64,000 nt of DNA from assembly GCA_026018925.1 (NCBI GenBank), contig JAKSZU010000008.1:57265527-57329526 (forward strand), in the 5' to 3' direction. Positions 1 to 10,160 of this stretch are shown here, piece after piece (the stretch's first letter is position 1; the number at the start of each line of letters is the position of its first letter). Under the pieces are notes generated by a model. That model saw only the letters and a program-made list of their open reading frames with translations, had not been told where the DNA came from and did not search any database. This DNA comes from Tupaia tana. Taxonomy: Eukaryota > Chordata > Mammalia > Scandentia > Tupaiidae. The position numbers were made by a program, and so were the translations under genes.

Positions 1-160
1 ATCTGTCCCTTCTCCTGGGATTGCCATTCAGTCTTTGCTCTTTACTTTTTACTCATTTTCCAACCGTGCCTCTGTGTCCTTCTCTACCGCGGCCCCCACC
101 TGCACCCCCAGCAAGCCCAGTCCCCTCTGGGAAGACAGCAGTGACAGCAGAAGTGAGGAT

Positions 161-264
161 GGGCATAGGAGTTATTCTGTTGAATAACTCCTATGGGGAG
201 TTATGGGAGTTAACTCCTATGGGCACGAACCGCTCGGCTGGGGTGAGCCGAGCGGTTCGTGCCC
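161..264. repeat. Cluster of perfect inverted repeats (hairpins)
   Basis: One hairpin has 14-bp perfect arms (164-177 and 182-195) with a TGTT loop. A second has 19-bp perfect GC-rich arms (221-239 and 246-264) with a 6-nt loop. Between them lie a 7-bp inverted pair (185-191 / 197-203) and a 12-bp palindrome GGAGTTAACTCC (206-217). TAACTCCTATGGG occurs twice in direct orientation (185-197, 211-223). It does not match the SINE families of the window. The element type is unknown. Confidence 0.85.
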
Positions 265-900
265 TTTCCGGGGGTGGGGGGTGGTCGTGTAAGTTCTATT
301 GCTTCTTTAGGATGTGTACATAATAGGTTGACCAGCAAATCACCAGTAAATTGAATTTTTCTTTTGTTCTTTCTCTTCCCAGAAGTTCTTTCTTTCTCTA
401 ATTCAGTTACCTGGCTGTTGGTGAGCATAGATATTGAATAGAGGCCAAATAACCAGATAAGCTGACCAAATTAGAAAGAAATTGGAACCAATATCCTGAG
501 AGATTGCATTTTCCACTCAGTCCTCCTCAGCCAGCCTCACGTCTGGCTTCCTGTGTGTACAGAGCCCGAGACGGAGCATGTGCTGCCCTGGCCAACTCCC
601 AGAAAGGAGGGGCCTGGTTTCCAAATCGGAGGACGAGTCAGTAAACAGCCTAGTAGGTCAAAGGGCAGAGAATTGGGCCATACCTGCTGAGCCTGGCCCT
701 GTGTGAGAACAGGACAATCCAGTGACGGGCAGCAGACACCAGAGCACGGCATGGTGACACACTCCTGACCGGCACCTCCTGGCACACATGAGCGGCTTGG
801 CAACTTCCTGTTCCTGGGACGTATGGGTACTTAAACATGTTTGAATCCGGCAGCAACCATGAAAGGTTTCATTTTGATTCAGATTCTTCCAGTTGAATGA
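265..900. other. No recognised gene or repeat
   Basis: Unique-looking sequence between the hairpin cluster and the first SINE. Short open frames only, none with recognisable protein character. Confidence 0.5.
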
Positions 901-917
901 CAGAAAATCCAATTCAG

Positions 918-1190
918 GGAACCAGCAGTTAGCGTAATGGCTATGTCGCTGGACTCCCACGTAGTCGACCGCGGTTCGCGTCTCGGACCCGGTGGCTTAC
1001 AACTCACGCCGGGCGCATGTGCGTGCGTGCCCAAGATCCCGAGAGGAGAATGGAGGAGAAGGGATTGCGGCGTGACCATCCCCCCTGGGGGGTGATTTCT
1101 CGCTTTCTGTCTCTAATGTCTCTCTCTGTCTGTCTGGCGAGCGCATGCGCCCTATAGCGAAAAATCTCTCCAAAAAAAAAAAAAAAAAAA
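918..1190 (+). mobile_element. SINE family L, full length
   Basis: tRNA-like head with A-box TAGCGTAATGG and B-box-like GGTTCGCGTCT, body and A tail are all present. A perfect 15-bp target-site duplication AGAAAATCCAATTCA flanks it (902-916, 1191-1205), the mark of L1-mediated insertion. Confidence 0.95.
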
Positions 1191-1223
1191 AGAAAATCCA
1201 ATTCAAGTAAAAGTAACACTAGG

Positions 1224-1495
1224 TCGGGCCAGCTAGGAGAGGTAGGTAAGCTGGCTGGATCCCACATGGCTGACCCCGTGGTCTGAGTCCCAGACCCAGC
1301 AGCTTGAAAAACACACCAGGTGTATGTGTCTGTGTGTGCCCAGAATCCTGAGAGGAGACTGGAGGAGGAGGGATTGCAGCATGGCCATCCCCACCTTAGG
1401 AAATGATTTCTCACTTTCTCTCTCTCCCTTTTTGTCTCTCTACAGCAAATGTGCATATCCTACAGCAAAACTTAAAATAAAAAAAGGAAAGGAAA
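1224..1495 (+). mobile_element. SINE family O
   Basis: Diverged head (GGGCCAGCTAGGAGAGG), then CAGCTTGAAAAACACACC and a CT-rich stretch, ending in TACAGCAAAACTTAAAAT. Confidence 0.8.
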
Positions 1496-1619
1496 ATAAT
1501 ATTAGGTGATACTGGGCAGTATTTATGTACATCAGGCCTTCTGTGCATTGATTGCTTATCCCTCTCAACATCCTGATGAGGACAAGCTTGTTTTTAAAGG
1601 TGAATATACTTATTAACCC

Positions 1620-1840
1620 CGTGAGTAAGAGAGACAGAAATAGAGAAGGAAACAGAGAAAGAAGCCGAGAGACAGCACCCTCTACCAGGTCTGGACACCA
1701 CAATCCACCCCCTGCCTCAGCCAGCCCAGATCTTGGGCACACACATGCCCGGTGTACTCAGGGCAGTCTCCAGATGTGAGCTGGAATCTTCCCACATGGG
1801 TTGGCCTCACAGAGCACCACAGGCCCCACTGTACTTCCAC
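1620..1840 (-). mobile_element. Degenerate SINE (family O-like)
   Basis: Antisense order of SINE landmarks: GA-rich stretch, CCACAATCCACCCCC, ATCTTGGGCACACACATG, then a decayed head. Diverged, with unclear ends. Confidence 0.5.
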
Positions 1841-1941
1841 CCAGCCCCAAGAAAGGAATTACATGATTGTCCACACAGTCACGAGTAACCTGCCTGTTTT
1901 AGTTCGTTTCTGTTGCTATAACAGAGTGCCTGAGACTGGAT

Positions 1942-2207
1942 AACTTTTTTTTTAAGAGAGATTTTTTGCTATAGGGAATGTGTGTTCACCAGAGATACAT
2001 AGAGAGACAGAAAGCAAGAAATGATCCACCAGGGGGATGGCCACACAGCAATTCCTTCTTCTCTATTCTCATTCTCCTCTTGGGATTTTGGGCATGCGCA
2101 TACACACTCACCTGGCATGTTTTAAGCCGCCAGGTCCAGGACTCAAACCATGGTTGGCTACGTGGGAGTCCGGCGACATACCCATTATGCCATCTGCTGG
2201 TTCCAAG
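1942..2207 (-). mobile_element. SINE family L/O, antisense
   Basis: T-rich start, GAGAGATTTTTTGCTATAGG, GACAGAAAG, CACCAGGGGGATGG and a head ending GCCATCTGCTGGTTCC. It splits the MaLR LTR. Confidence 0.85.
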
Positions 2208-2345
2208 ACTGAGTAGCTTCTAAGGAAAAGAGGCTTATTTGGTTAATGGTTCAGGAGGCTGGCAAGTCCAAGACTGAGCAGCGGCATCTGGTGAGTACTA
2301 TGTACTATTTCACCTCCTGGCGAGAAAATTGAAGAACAAGTGAGG

Positions 2346-2622
2346 AATCAGCAGTTGGCGTAATGGCTATGTCACTGCACTCCCATGTAGTCGACCGCAG
2401 TTCGAGTCCCGGACCTAGTGGCTTAAAACTCAGGCTGGGCGCGTGTGCATGCGTGCACAAGATCCCAAGAGGAGAATGGAGGAGATTGTGGTGTGGCCAG
2501 CACCCCCCCCCGGGGGGAGTGATTTCTCGCTTTCTGTTTCTCTGTCTCTCTCTGTCTTTCTGGCAAGTGTGCATGCATCCTATAGCAAAAACCTCTAAAA
2601 AAAAAAAAAAAAAAAAAAAAAA
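2346..2622 (+). mobile_element. SINE family L
   Basis: Head CAGCAGTTGGCGTAATGG, B-box AGTTCGAGTCC, poly-C/G motif and A tail of over 20. Near-identical flanks GAACAAGTGAG / GAGCAAGTGAG are the target duplication. Confidence 0.93.
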
Positions 2623-2643
2623 GAGCAAGTGAGCACATGCAAG

Positions 2644-3200
2644 GAAGGGGCCAGCAGGTGGCTTGGTGGTTAAAGTGGGTGGATTCCCACATGACTGACC
2701 GTGGTTGGAGTCCTGGTCCCAGTAGCTTGAAAATCACACTGGTGGGACCAGCAGTTAGCGTAATGGCTATGTCGCTGGACTCCCATGTAGTTGACCGCGG
2801 TTCGCGTCCCAGACCCGGTGGCTTAAAACTCACACCAGGCACGTGTGCGTGCGTGCCCAAGATCCCGAGAGGAGAATGGAGGAGAAGGGATCGTGGTGTG
2901 GCCATCTCTCCTGGGGGGTGATTTCTCACTTTTTGTCTCTCTCTGTATCTGTCTGTCTGGCGAGCGCATGAGCCCTATAGCAAAAACCTCTCAAAAAAAA
3001 AAAAAAAAATCACACTGGTCACATGTGAGAGCATACCCGAAATCCCAGAAGGAGAATGAAGAAGGGATTGCAATGTTGCTATCCCCCTGCAGGATAATTT
3101 TTCACTTTCCCTCTCTCTGTCTCCTTTTGTCTCTCTCCTCTCTAGTGAGTACACACCCCCTATGGCAAAAACCTAAAATAAATTAATTAAATTAAAATTA
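2644..3200 (+). mobile_element. SINE family O split by a younger SINE
   Basis: The head (GGGCCAGCAGGTGGCTTGG) is at 2647-2743 and the body resumes at 3020-3200 (CACATGTGAGAGCATACCC to CTATGGCAAAAACC). A family L copy sits between. Confidence 0.9.
2744..3006 (+). mobile_element. SINE family L nested inside a family O copy
   Basis: Full-length L element. A 13-bp duplication AAATCACACTGGT of the host SINE flanks it (2731-2743 and 3007-3019), so family L moved after this O copy was in place. Confidence 0.95.
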
Positions 3201-3287
3201 AAAATCAAAAAGAATATTTATGCCAGAGAGTGGTGAGGTGCGAGGCTCACTTTATAACAGCCTAACTCTAAGATCTAATCACCTCTT

Positions 3288-3547
3288 TTTTTTTCCTTTT
3301 TTTTGGAGAGGTTTTTGCTATAGGGCACGTGCACTCACCAGAAAGACAGAGAGAGATAGAAAGTGAGAAATCACCCCCCAGGGGGGATGGCCACACCGCG
3401 ACCCCTTCTCCTCTATTCTCCTCTCAGGATCTTGGGCACGCATGCACATGCGCCTGGCGTGAGTTTAAGCCACCAGGTCCGGGACGCGAACAGCGGTCGA
3501 CTACATGGGAGTCCAGCGACATAGCCATTACGCTAACTGCTGGTCCC
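3288..3547 (-). mobile_element. SINE family L, antisense
   Basis: GGAGAGGTTTTTGCTATAGG start and head CTAACTGCTGGTCCC end. The perfect 14-bp duplication TCTAATCACCTCTT (3274-3287, 3548-3561) lies within the MaLR LTR. Confidence 0.95.
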
Positions 3548-3744
3548 TCTAATCACCTCTTAAAGGCCTCGCCTCCTAGCAATGCTACACTGGGAACTGA
3601 ATTTCCAGCACATAAGTTCTAGGAAACACACTTAGACCATAGCACTGCCCCCAGTAAGAAAGCTTGACAAGCCAGGAGTAAAGCCCAGCATATGGCTCCC
3701 CTGACTCTTAAGTTTCCTGCCTCTTAAGATCAAGCAGGCAAAAA

Positions 3745-3842
3745 CAGAGGTAGCTAGGCACTGGCGTGTGCCTGTAATCCCAGTCTAAGCAGGAGGATTG
3801 CAAGTTTGAGGCCAGCCTGGGCAACATAGCAAGATCATAAGT
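3745..3842 (+). mobile_element. 7SL-RNA-derived SINE fragment (Alu/B1-monomer-like)
   Basis: GTGCCTGTAATCCCAG, AGGAGGATTGCAAG and GAGGCCAGCCTGGGCAACA follow the order of 7SL-derived monomers of Alu and B1. It is diverged and has no long A tail. Confidence 0.75.
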
Positions 3843-3904
3843 CTGGAACTAATATAATAAGGCTGTGTTGAGCTTGTGTAACCACGTCATAGAAAGTCAG
3901 ATGC

Positions 3905-4096
3905 AGAAGCCAGTAGGTGGTTTGGTGGTTAAGGCACTGAACTCCCACATGGTTGACTGTGGTTCAAGTCCTGGACCTGGTGGCTTGCTTTCTCACTTTC
4001 CTTCTTTCTCTCTCTCTCTCTGTCTCTCTCTGATAAGTGCACATGTCCTATAGCAGATTAAAAATTAATTAATTAATTAATTAATTAATTAAAGAA
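3905..4096 (+). mobile_element. SINE family S with (TTAA)n tail
   Basis: Head AGCCAGTAGGTGGTTTGG, B-box GGTTCAAGTCC, CT-rich run, then TATAGCAGATTAAAA. The tail has become a (TTAA)n microsatellite at 4064-4093. Confidence 0.88.
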
Positions 4097-4690
4097 TCCT
4101 AAAGAAGGAAAAAAAGAAAAAGAAAGTTAGACGTGGGTAGGCCCGGGAAGACAGGTAACAGTAACAAGTATGCCTGACAGAAACGACTCTCCTTCTTGGC
4201 CCTTAGCGCCTATCTTCCTGTAGGTCAGACTTACTCTCTGCGACTGCAGAGGGATTCCTCCCCACGTAAGGGAAACCTGGCTTTGGACAGCTCCGAAGCT
4301 ACTTTCAGCCCTCACAGAGAAACAAACTGCCCCTTCTCTGTGCTCCAAGTAGATACTTCCGGAAGAGGGTTCTGGCTGCTTGTTGGGCGAGGAGGAGGAG
4401 GAGGAGGATTGTCCCTCCGGGCCAGTCTACAGTGGCCAGACTGGCCAGACTGGGTTCCCATTCAAAGTTGTGGTAAGAGTGGTAGGAAGAGCCAGTTTCA
4501 AGAAGAGGGAGAGTCCTTTCTGGACACATAGGCCCGACGTCTGGGGCACAACGGCTGGGAGTTAGAAAGGGCTTCAAATCCAGGCTTCCAGAAGTGTGGG
4601 CCAGGATCCTCTGGGAGCTCATGGAGCAGAGGGTGGAGATGAAGAGGGAATTAGAGGACTAAGATGGTTTGCTCTGAAAGAAAATCAGGG
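4097..4690. other. No recognised gene or repeat
   Basis: Unique-looking sequence with a short (GGA)n run near 4390-4408. No supported coding region. Confidence 0.5.
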
Positions 4691-4691
4691 C

Positions 4692-4945
4692 AGGACTAGC
4701 CCCATGGCCTGGTGGTTAAAGGAGTCACATCCCATATGGCCAACCACAGTTTGAATCCCAGCCCCAATGGCTTGAAAAACATGCCAGGCGTGTGTGCCTG
4801 TGTGCCCTAAACCCCGACAGGATGGAGAAGTGCAGAAGAAGGGATTGTGGTGTGACACGTGCCCCATTGTGGGGAAGAGGGGAAGGTGCTTTCTCTCTGT
4901 CTCTCTCTGGAGAGCACACACATCCTCTGGCAATTAAACAGAAAC
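4692..4945 (+). mobile_element. SINE family O
   Basis: Head with GGCCTGGTGGTTAAAGG, GGCTTGAAAAACATGCC, CTCTCTGTCTCTCTC and end CTCTGGCAATTAAAC. Confidence 0.85.
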
Positions 4946-4952
4946 AAATGAG

Positions 4953-5195
4953 GGGCCAACAGATGGCATAATGGTTAGGTTGCTGGACTCCCATGTAGTA
5001 AACTGCGGTTCAAGTCCCAGACCCAGCAGCTTAAAACTCATGCCATCTGCGTGTGCGTGCATACCCAAAATCCCAAGGCGAGAATGGAGGAGAAGAGATT
5101 GTGGCATGGCCATCCCCCCAGGGGGGTGACTTCTCACTTTCTATCTCTCTGTCTCCCTGGCAAGCGCATGCACCCTATGGCAAAAATCTCTAAAA
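4953..5195 (+). mobile_element. SINE family L, older member
   Basis: Head GGGCCAACAGATGGCATAATGG, B-box GGTTCAAGTCC and end CCTATGGCAAAAATCTC. Confidence 0.9.
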
Positions 5196-5665
5196 AATAT
5201 TAAAAATTTTTTAAAAATGAACAAAACATCAACAGCGTCCATGGCACTTGAGGATGCCTGCTGGAAATGAGTCCATGCTGGATCACTCCCGAACAAGCTC
5301 CTCAAAACGTTGCTGCAAAACACCAGCTCTCGTTTCTTACCTCTCACTATTCCTGAGGGTCAAGATTTGGGTGTTACTAGGCTGAGTGTTCCCAGCTTGG
5401 AGTCTCTTGTGGGACTGCAAGCCCACAGTGGCTGGGAGGGGAGGAAGAGCAGGGGATCGGGTTCCCTCTGGAAGACCTCTGTGCCTGGGCTGGGGGCTGC
5501 CACAAAGGGGGCTCCTCAGGCCTTTCTCGGCAATGCCTTGTGGCCTCTCCATGTGGTCTCCCCAGCATGGCGGCTTCAGGACTCCCCAACTTCCTCCATG
5601 CTGGCTCAGAGCTGCAAAGACCCATGTTCCTGGGGACCAGCAGAGCCATATGGCCTTCTTATTTT
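5196..5665. other. No recognised gene or repeat
   Basis: Moderately GC-rich unique sequence. The open frames here overlap each other on both strands and look fortuitous. Confidence 0.5.
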
Positions 5666-5667
5666 TG

Positions 5668-5849
5668 TTTTTTAGAATTATTTATTTTATTTTATTCATT
5701 ATTGTATGTTTGTTTGTTTGTTTAATTTGACCAGAGCAAGATAGAGAAAGAGAGAGGGAAAGTGACAAAGCAAGTCACCAGGTCTGGGAGTCGAACCACA
5801 GTTGGCCATATGGGAGGCCATGTCTCAACCACACACTTGCTGGCTCCAT
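5668..5849 (-). mobile_element. SINE family S, antisense
   Basis: Antisense tail TTATTTTATTTTATTCATT, TTTGACCAGAG, GA-rich run, B-box complement and head CTTGCTGGCTCC. Confidence 0.88.
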
Positions 5850-6272
5850 ATTGCCTCCTGTGATCTCACCTCGGAAGTCCCACAGCAGTACCTGCCTGAT
5901 GGAGACAACTTCTAAGGTGCACCCAGGCCGAAGGGAAGGAACACTCCTCACTTCTCCATGGAGAGGTGTCAACATCACATGGCAAGGAAAGCGTGTAAGA
6001 TGGGCCGGCCACATCTTGCTGCAGACATCTTGGCAAACACAATCTGCCCACCACTGGTAACGTGATTCTGAAACAGGAAAGGCACCAGGGCTGATGTAGT
6101 TGCATCCCAGGTCAGATCTCTTTTGTTGCTGTAATTTAAACAAGAAAGAACAGAAAATAAAAAGTGAAAGACCCTCTCTTGGGACCAGCAGATGACATAA
6201 TGGTTATGTCACTGGATTCCCATGTAGTCAACCGGGGTTCGGGTCCTAGACCCAGCGGCTTAAAACTCAGGC

Positions 6273-6470
6273 CAGGGGACAAGCAGGTAGCATGGTGGTT
6301 AAGGCTCTGGACACTCTCACATGGTTAACCATGGTTTGAGTCCCAGACCTGGTGACTTACTTTCTCACTTTTCCCCTCTCTTTCTCTCTCTCTATCTCTG
6401 TGTCTCTCTCTGGTCAAATTAAAATAAGTAAAGGAATAAATAAGATTAAATAAATAATTCTTTAAAAAAA
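6273..6470 (+). mobile_element. SINE family S nested in family L
   Basis: Head ACAAGCAGGTAGCATGG, CT run and end GGTCAAATTAAAATAAG. AAAACTCAGGC of the host is duplicated on both sides (ends 6272 and about 6483), so this S insertion postdates the host L copy. Confidence 0.9.
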
Positions 6471-6626
6471 AAAAAACTCAGGCTGGGCCTGTGTGCATGT
6501 GTGCTCAAAATCCTGAGAGGAGAATGGAAGAGAAGGGATTGCAACATGACCATGGCCCCTGGGGGTTGGTTTCTCACTTTCTGTCTCTCTGGCAAGCACA
6601 TGCACGCTATGGCAAAAATCTTTCTT

Positions 6627-6903
6627 TTTTTTTTTCTTTTTTCCGTTTTTTGGAGAGGTTTTCGCTATAGGGTACGTGCGCTCACCAGAAAGACAGAGAG
6701 AGACAGAGAGACAGAAAGTGAGAAATCACCCCTCAGGGGAATGGCCACGCCACAATCCCTTCTCCTCCATTCTCCTCTCGGGATCTTGGGCACGCACGCA
6801 CACGCGCCCGGCGTGAGTTTAAGCTGCCGGGTCTGGGACTTGAACCGCAGTCGACTACATGGGAGTCCAGCGACATAGCCATTACACTAACTGCTGGCCC
6901 CTC
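6627..6903 (-). mobile_element. SINE family L, antisense, nested
   Basis: GGAGAGGTTTTCGCTATAGG to TAACTGCTGGCCC. Perfect 15-bp duplication GCAAAAATCTTTCTT (6612-6626, 6904-6918) from the host SINE end. Confidence 0.95.
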
Positions 6904-6939
6904 GCAAAAATCTTTCTTAAAAAAAAAAAAAAAAAAATA

Positions 6940-7215
6940 GGGACCGGCAGTTAGCATAATGGCTATGTCGCTGGACTCCCACGTAGTTGACCATGGTTCG
7001 CGTCCCGGACCCAGTGGCTTAAAACTCACGCCCGGCGCGTGTGTGTGTGTGCCCAAGATCCCGAGAGGAGAATGGAGGAGAAGGGATTGTGGCGTGACCA
7101 TCCCCCCTGGGGGGTGATTTCTCGCTTTCTGTCTCTCTGTCTCTCTCTGTCTGTCTGGCGAGCGCACGCGCCCTATAGCAAAAACCTCTCCAGAAAAAAA
7201 AAAAAAAAAAAAGAA
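6940..7215 (+). mobile_element. SINE family L in the A tail of the nest
   Basis: Near-consensus copy (GGGACCGGCAGTTAGCATAATGG to CCTCTCCAG plus A-rich tail) inserted in the poly-A of the host element. The tail ends in GAAA repeats. Confidence 0.93.
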
Positions 7216-7241
7216 AGAAAGAAAAGAAAAACCCTCTCTTA

Positions 7242-7655
7242 TCCTGCTATCCAAAGGGAACGAACATCTCTTGACAGTTTGGTACTGATCCTCTCAGATC
7301 TTTTTCTAAGCACTTATAAGTATCTGTTAAATATTAGGATCCTGGAATTTTCCATGGTCCATATCACTCTCCACACACCACACTCCCCGGCTCGCACTTG
7401 CGCTGGCGGGGGCTGACCTACAACGATGGGCCCCATCACCTTCTGGCTTCCGAGGAGGTTTAGTAAATGGGAACACCAGGTGGGGACAGGCCGAAGAGAA
7501 GACAGGGAGGTAAGAGTGTGGAATACATGCGCCCTCATTTGTGTGACTCCCCCATTGACGACACTGGGTCGTTATTCCCTTTTACAGCACTGGCACGATG
7601 AGTATACTTGACATATCTGTCAAGTTGTTTCACTGGAGTCAACATGCCTGACATA
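7242..7655. other. No recognised gene or repeat
   Basis: Unique-looking sequence between the SINE nest and a MIR. No supported feature. Confidence 0.45.
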
Positions 7656-7795
7656 ACATAAAGGTTAAGGGCTAGGCTGTGGCGTCACATCTCTATGGGT
7701 TCAAATCCCATCTCCTCCACCTTAATGGCTGTGTGACCATGGGTATATTTAATCTGCACTTCAATTCCCTCACCCATAAAAAGGGGATGGAAGCC
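7656..7795 (+). repeat. MIR element, 5' part
   Basis: GGTTCAAATCCCATCTCC, GGCTGTGTGACCATGGG and CCATAAAAAGGGGATGG follow the MIR core order (ancient mammalian tRNA-derived SINE). Confidence 0.8.
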
Positions 7796-7799
7796 GGCT

Positions 7800-7998
7800 C
7801 GGGGCCAGAGGGGTAACATGCTTCTGATGCAATCCTTTATCCATACGGGAGCTTATGGGTTCAGTTCCTCACGTGACCTGTATAACTTGGGTACACACAC
7901 CCATGATCTTGGCCAGCTGGAAGGCGGGGAGGGAATTGTGGTGTGAGACACCTCTCTCTCTTTCTCTCTCATGAGAGAAATAAATAAACTTAAAAAAA
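7800..7998 (+). mobile_element. SINE family D
   Basis: Head GGGGCCAGAGGGGTAACATG, B-box-like GGGTTCAGTTCC, CT-rich run and end GAGAAATAAATAAACTT. Confidence 0.7.
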
Positions 7999-8111
7999 AT
8001 AATAAAGATGATAGGCCTCATGGAGACATTGGGAAGGGCAATCTTTCAGGTCAGCGTTAAGTATTCACTGATATAAACCGCAAAAAACACCTCGCACGTC
8101 CAACCAAAGAT

Positions 8112-8276
8112 TCAGTCTCCCAATCTGTAAAATGGTAATAGGACTTCCCTGGTTGAATGGCTTTGAAGACAAACTCTCATAGGTTTGTAAAGATGAAGTG
8201 AAATGATCTCAGTAAAGCACTTAGCACCATGGCTGGCCCTGACTAAGTGCTTCAGAGACATTAGCTCTTATTACTG
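8112..8276 (+). repeat. MIR element, 3' part
   Basis: CAATCTGTAAAATGGTAATA, GATCTCAGTAAAGCACTTAG and the downstream MIR tail. Either the remainder of the MIR at 7656 or a second copy. Confidence 0.75.
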
Positions 8277-9295
8277 CCTATAATCTCAAGCTTGATATTT
8301 TATTACAGGTATTAAGACTACTCTCAGCTTTATGGCAACTACATTTTATGTTGATGATGGTTCTTAAATCTAAAAATATTTGCTGAGAGTCATCTAGGCG
8401 AAAGACTTTACTGAAATAGACCCTTTAGGCATAGAAATGTACATAGAAACACTGTTTATTAATTTGTTTCTTATTTCTTGCTGGGGAATTAACCAAAGTT
8501 CTTCTCAGCTGTACATATGAGTGTTTGGGGGCTGGAGGGTGAATAAGATGAATCACTTTGATTCCCAGAAAGATGAACCCCAGCTCTCGATTTCCCTCCA
8601 GCTGGCTCTCTTTGCCAAGCTACGTTTTTGTTCCCTCTAGTCCCCTCACCACCAGGAGAGCAAGGAGAGGACGTGGAGGGGAAGGAGCCGGCCTGGAGTC
8701 CTTGAACTACAGGAACATAAATATTGGGTTGGAAAATGAATCCCAGGGAGCACTCTGAGCTGCCAGGTGGACCAGATGAAGTGTCTGTGGTGGCTTACAG
8801 AATAAATATCTACAGAGGCCGGTGGGTTTGCAGAACGGGCACTTCTGCCAGAGAACGGCTGGTTCAGCTGCAGTTGTGACAATTAAGCAAGAGCCTCCAA
8901 ACATATTGCTTCACACCCACGCTGTCCGCAGACGGGTGGTTGCCTTTCATGGAACCTGACATCTCTATTTGGGCCATCTCCCCAGCAAATGTTCCCATCC
9001 AGAGAGAGTTCACCAGGAAGCAACAGGCGGTAGGATTTGCAATCTTCCTGCCCACTAGGGGAAAAGCCACAGGGTCAGGCTTCTGACCGCGTGTGGCTGC
9101 GGAAAGTCAGGGCGAGGCTGGTGTAAGGGAGGCGATCTTCCCGCAAGGCCTATCAGGGCTCCTCCCCTGTCCCTGGCACCCAGAGGAATGTGCTCTGCAT
9201 GGCCGTTTGCCCTGAGAAACTGGGACCAGCCACAGGGCACTCAGGCAAGCACAAACGGAATGTGATCCTGCGGCTCCGCCCTCACTAGCGGGAAG
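8277..9295. other. No recognised gene or repeat
   Basis: About 1 kb of unique-looking sequence without SINEs. No exon-like open frame with splice sites could be supported. Confidence 0.45.
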
Positions 9296-9299
9296 CTGT

Positions 9300-9900
9300 T
9301 TGCCTTACCATTCCGGTTCCGTGGTTCTCAAGACCACCTGGAGGGAGGCTTGTGAAGAGGGCAGATTCCCAGGCCTGCTTCCCAGAAATTCTGACCCTAT
9401 GGGTGAGATTCTGCAACTGAAAAACATTCGCATCAAAAGCACAAGCAACTGGCCAGCTCACCCAAACTGGCCACTGGTGATGTTTGTTTTTGTTTTTGTT
9501 TTTTTTTTTTTTTTTTTTTTTTTCCCGCTATAGGGCGCGTGCGCTCGCCAGACAGACAGAGAGAGACATAGAGACAGAAAGCGAGAAATCACCCCCCAGG
9601 GGGGATGGTCACGCCGCAATCCCTTCTCCTCCATTCTCCTCTCGGGATCTTGGGCACGCACGCACACGCGCCCGGCGTGAGTTGTAAGCCACCGGGTCCG
9701 AGACGCGAACCGCGGTCGACTACGTGGGAGTCCAGCAACATAGCCATTACGCTAACTGCTGGTTCCCACTGGTGATGTTTTAAAAACATCTGAGCTATCG
9801 TTTGAAAATTAGGAGATGGCATATAAAAATCTATTTCCATCCAGAGCACAGTCAGGCTCAGGGCTGCTTTGTCCTTTGATAGTAAGAAGGTGGTACAGGG
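9300..9900 (+). repeat. MER5-like DNA transposon relic, split by a SINE
   Basis: GTTCTCAAGACCACCTGGAG, GATTCCCAGGCCTGC and TTCTGACCC resemble hAT-Charlie MER5 relics. The relic resumes after the SINE with TGGTGATGTTTTAAAAACAT. Diverged; assignment is tentative. Confidence 0.5.
9486..9765 (-). mobile_element. SINE family L, antisense
   Basis: Near-consensus body with the head at 9700-9765. Perfect 15-bp duplication CCACTGGTGATGTTT (9471-9485, 9766-9780). CpG-rich head (CGAACCGCGGTCGAC) indicates a young copy. Confidence 0.95.
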
Positions 9901-10160
9901 ACCAACAGTTGGCGTAACGGCTATGTCGCTCAACTCCCATGTAGTTGACCATGGTTCGAATCGCAGACTCAGCGGCTTAAACTCACACTGGGCGTGTGTG
10001 CGTGCATGACCAAGATCCCGAAAGGAGAATGGAGGAGAAGGGATTGCAGCGTGGCCATCCCCCCTGGGGGGTGATTTTTCCCTTACTGTCTCTCTGTCTC
10101 TCTCTGTCTTTCTGGTGAGCGCACACGCCCTCTAGCAAAAACCTCTCCAAAAAAAAAAAG
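9899..10160 (+). mobile_element. SINE family L
   Basis: Head GGGACCAACAGTTGGCGTAA to CCTCTCC plus A tail. AAGGTGGTACA / AAGTTGGTACA flank it. Confidence 0.93.

Larger units (their letters stand above)
1897..3650 (-). mobile_element. MaLR-type LTR (MST/THE1-like), broken by SINEs
   Basis: Antisense pieces recognisable as a MaLR solo LTR lie at about 1897-1945 (TTCTGTTGCTATAACAGAGT), 2206-2345 (GGCTTATTTGG ... GGCATCTGGTGAG), 3216-3287 (TAACAGCCTAACTC) and 3548-3650 (CTAATCACCTCTTAAAGGCC). SINEs at 1942, 2346, 2644/2745 and 3288 separate them. No retroviral coding sequence remains. Subfamily not assigned. Confidence 0.7.
6181..7230 (+). mobile_element. SINE family L host of a four-element nest
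   Basis: Head at 6181-6272, body at 6475-6626, tail beyond 6904. It is interrupted by an S copy and an antisense L copy, and a third L copy sits in its tail. The target ACCCTCTCTT occurs at 6171-6180 and 7231-7240, so these flanks bound the whole compound. Confidence 0.85.

Noticed and set aside
21..323. Open frame across the hairpin cluster
   Set aside because: It simply reads through inverted repeats; no protein similarity or start context.
918..1010. tRNA gene call on the SINE head
   Set aside because: A-box and B-box are present, but the head has no complete cloverleaf and is fused to a SINE body with target duplications.
6733..7254. A 173-codon minus frame and many similar frames with repeated [25 protein letters not shown] text (shown shortened)
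   Set aside because: These are translations of family L/O SINE copies. The same peptide recurs wherever a SINE lies, so it is not a protein family.
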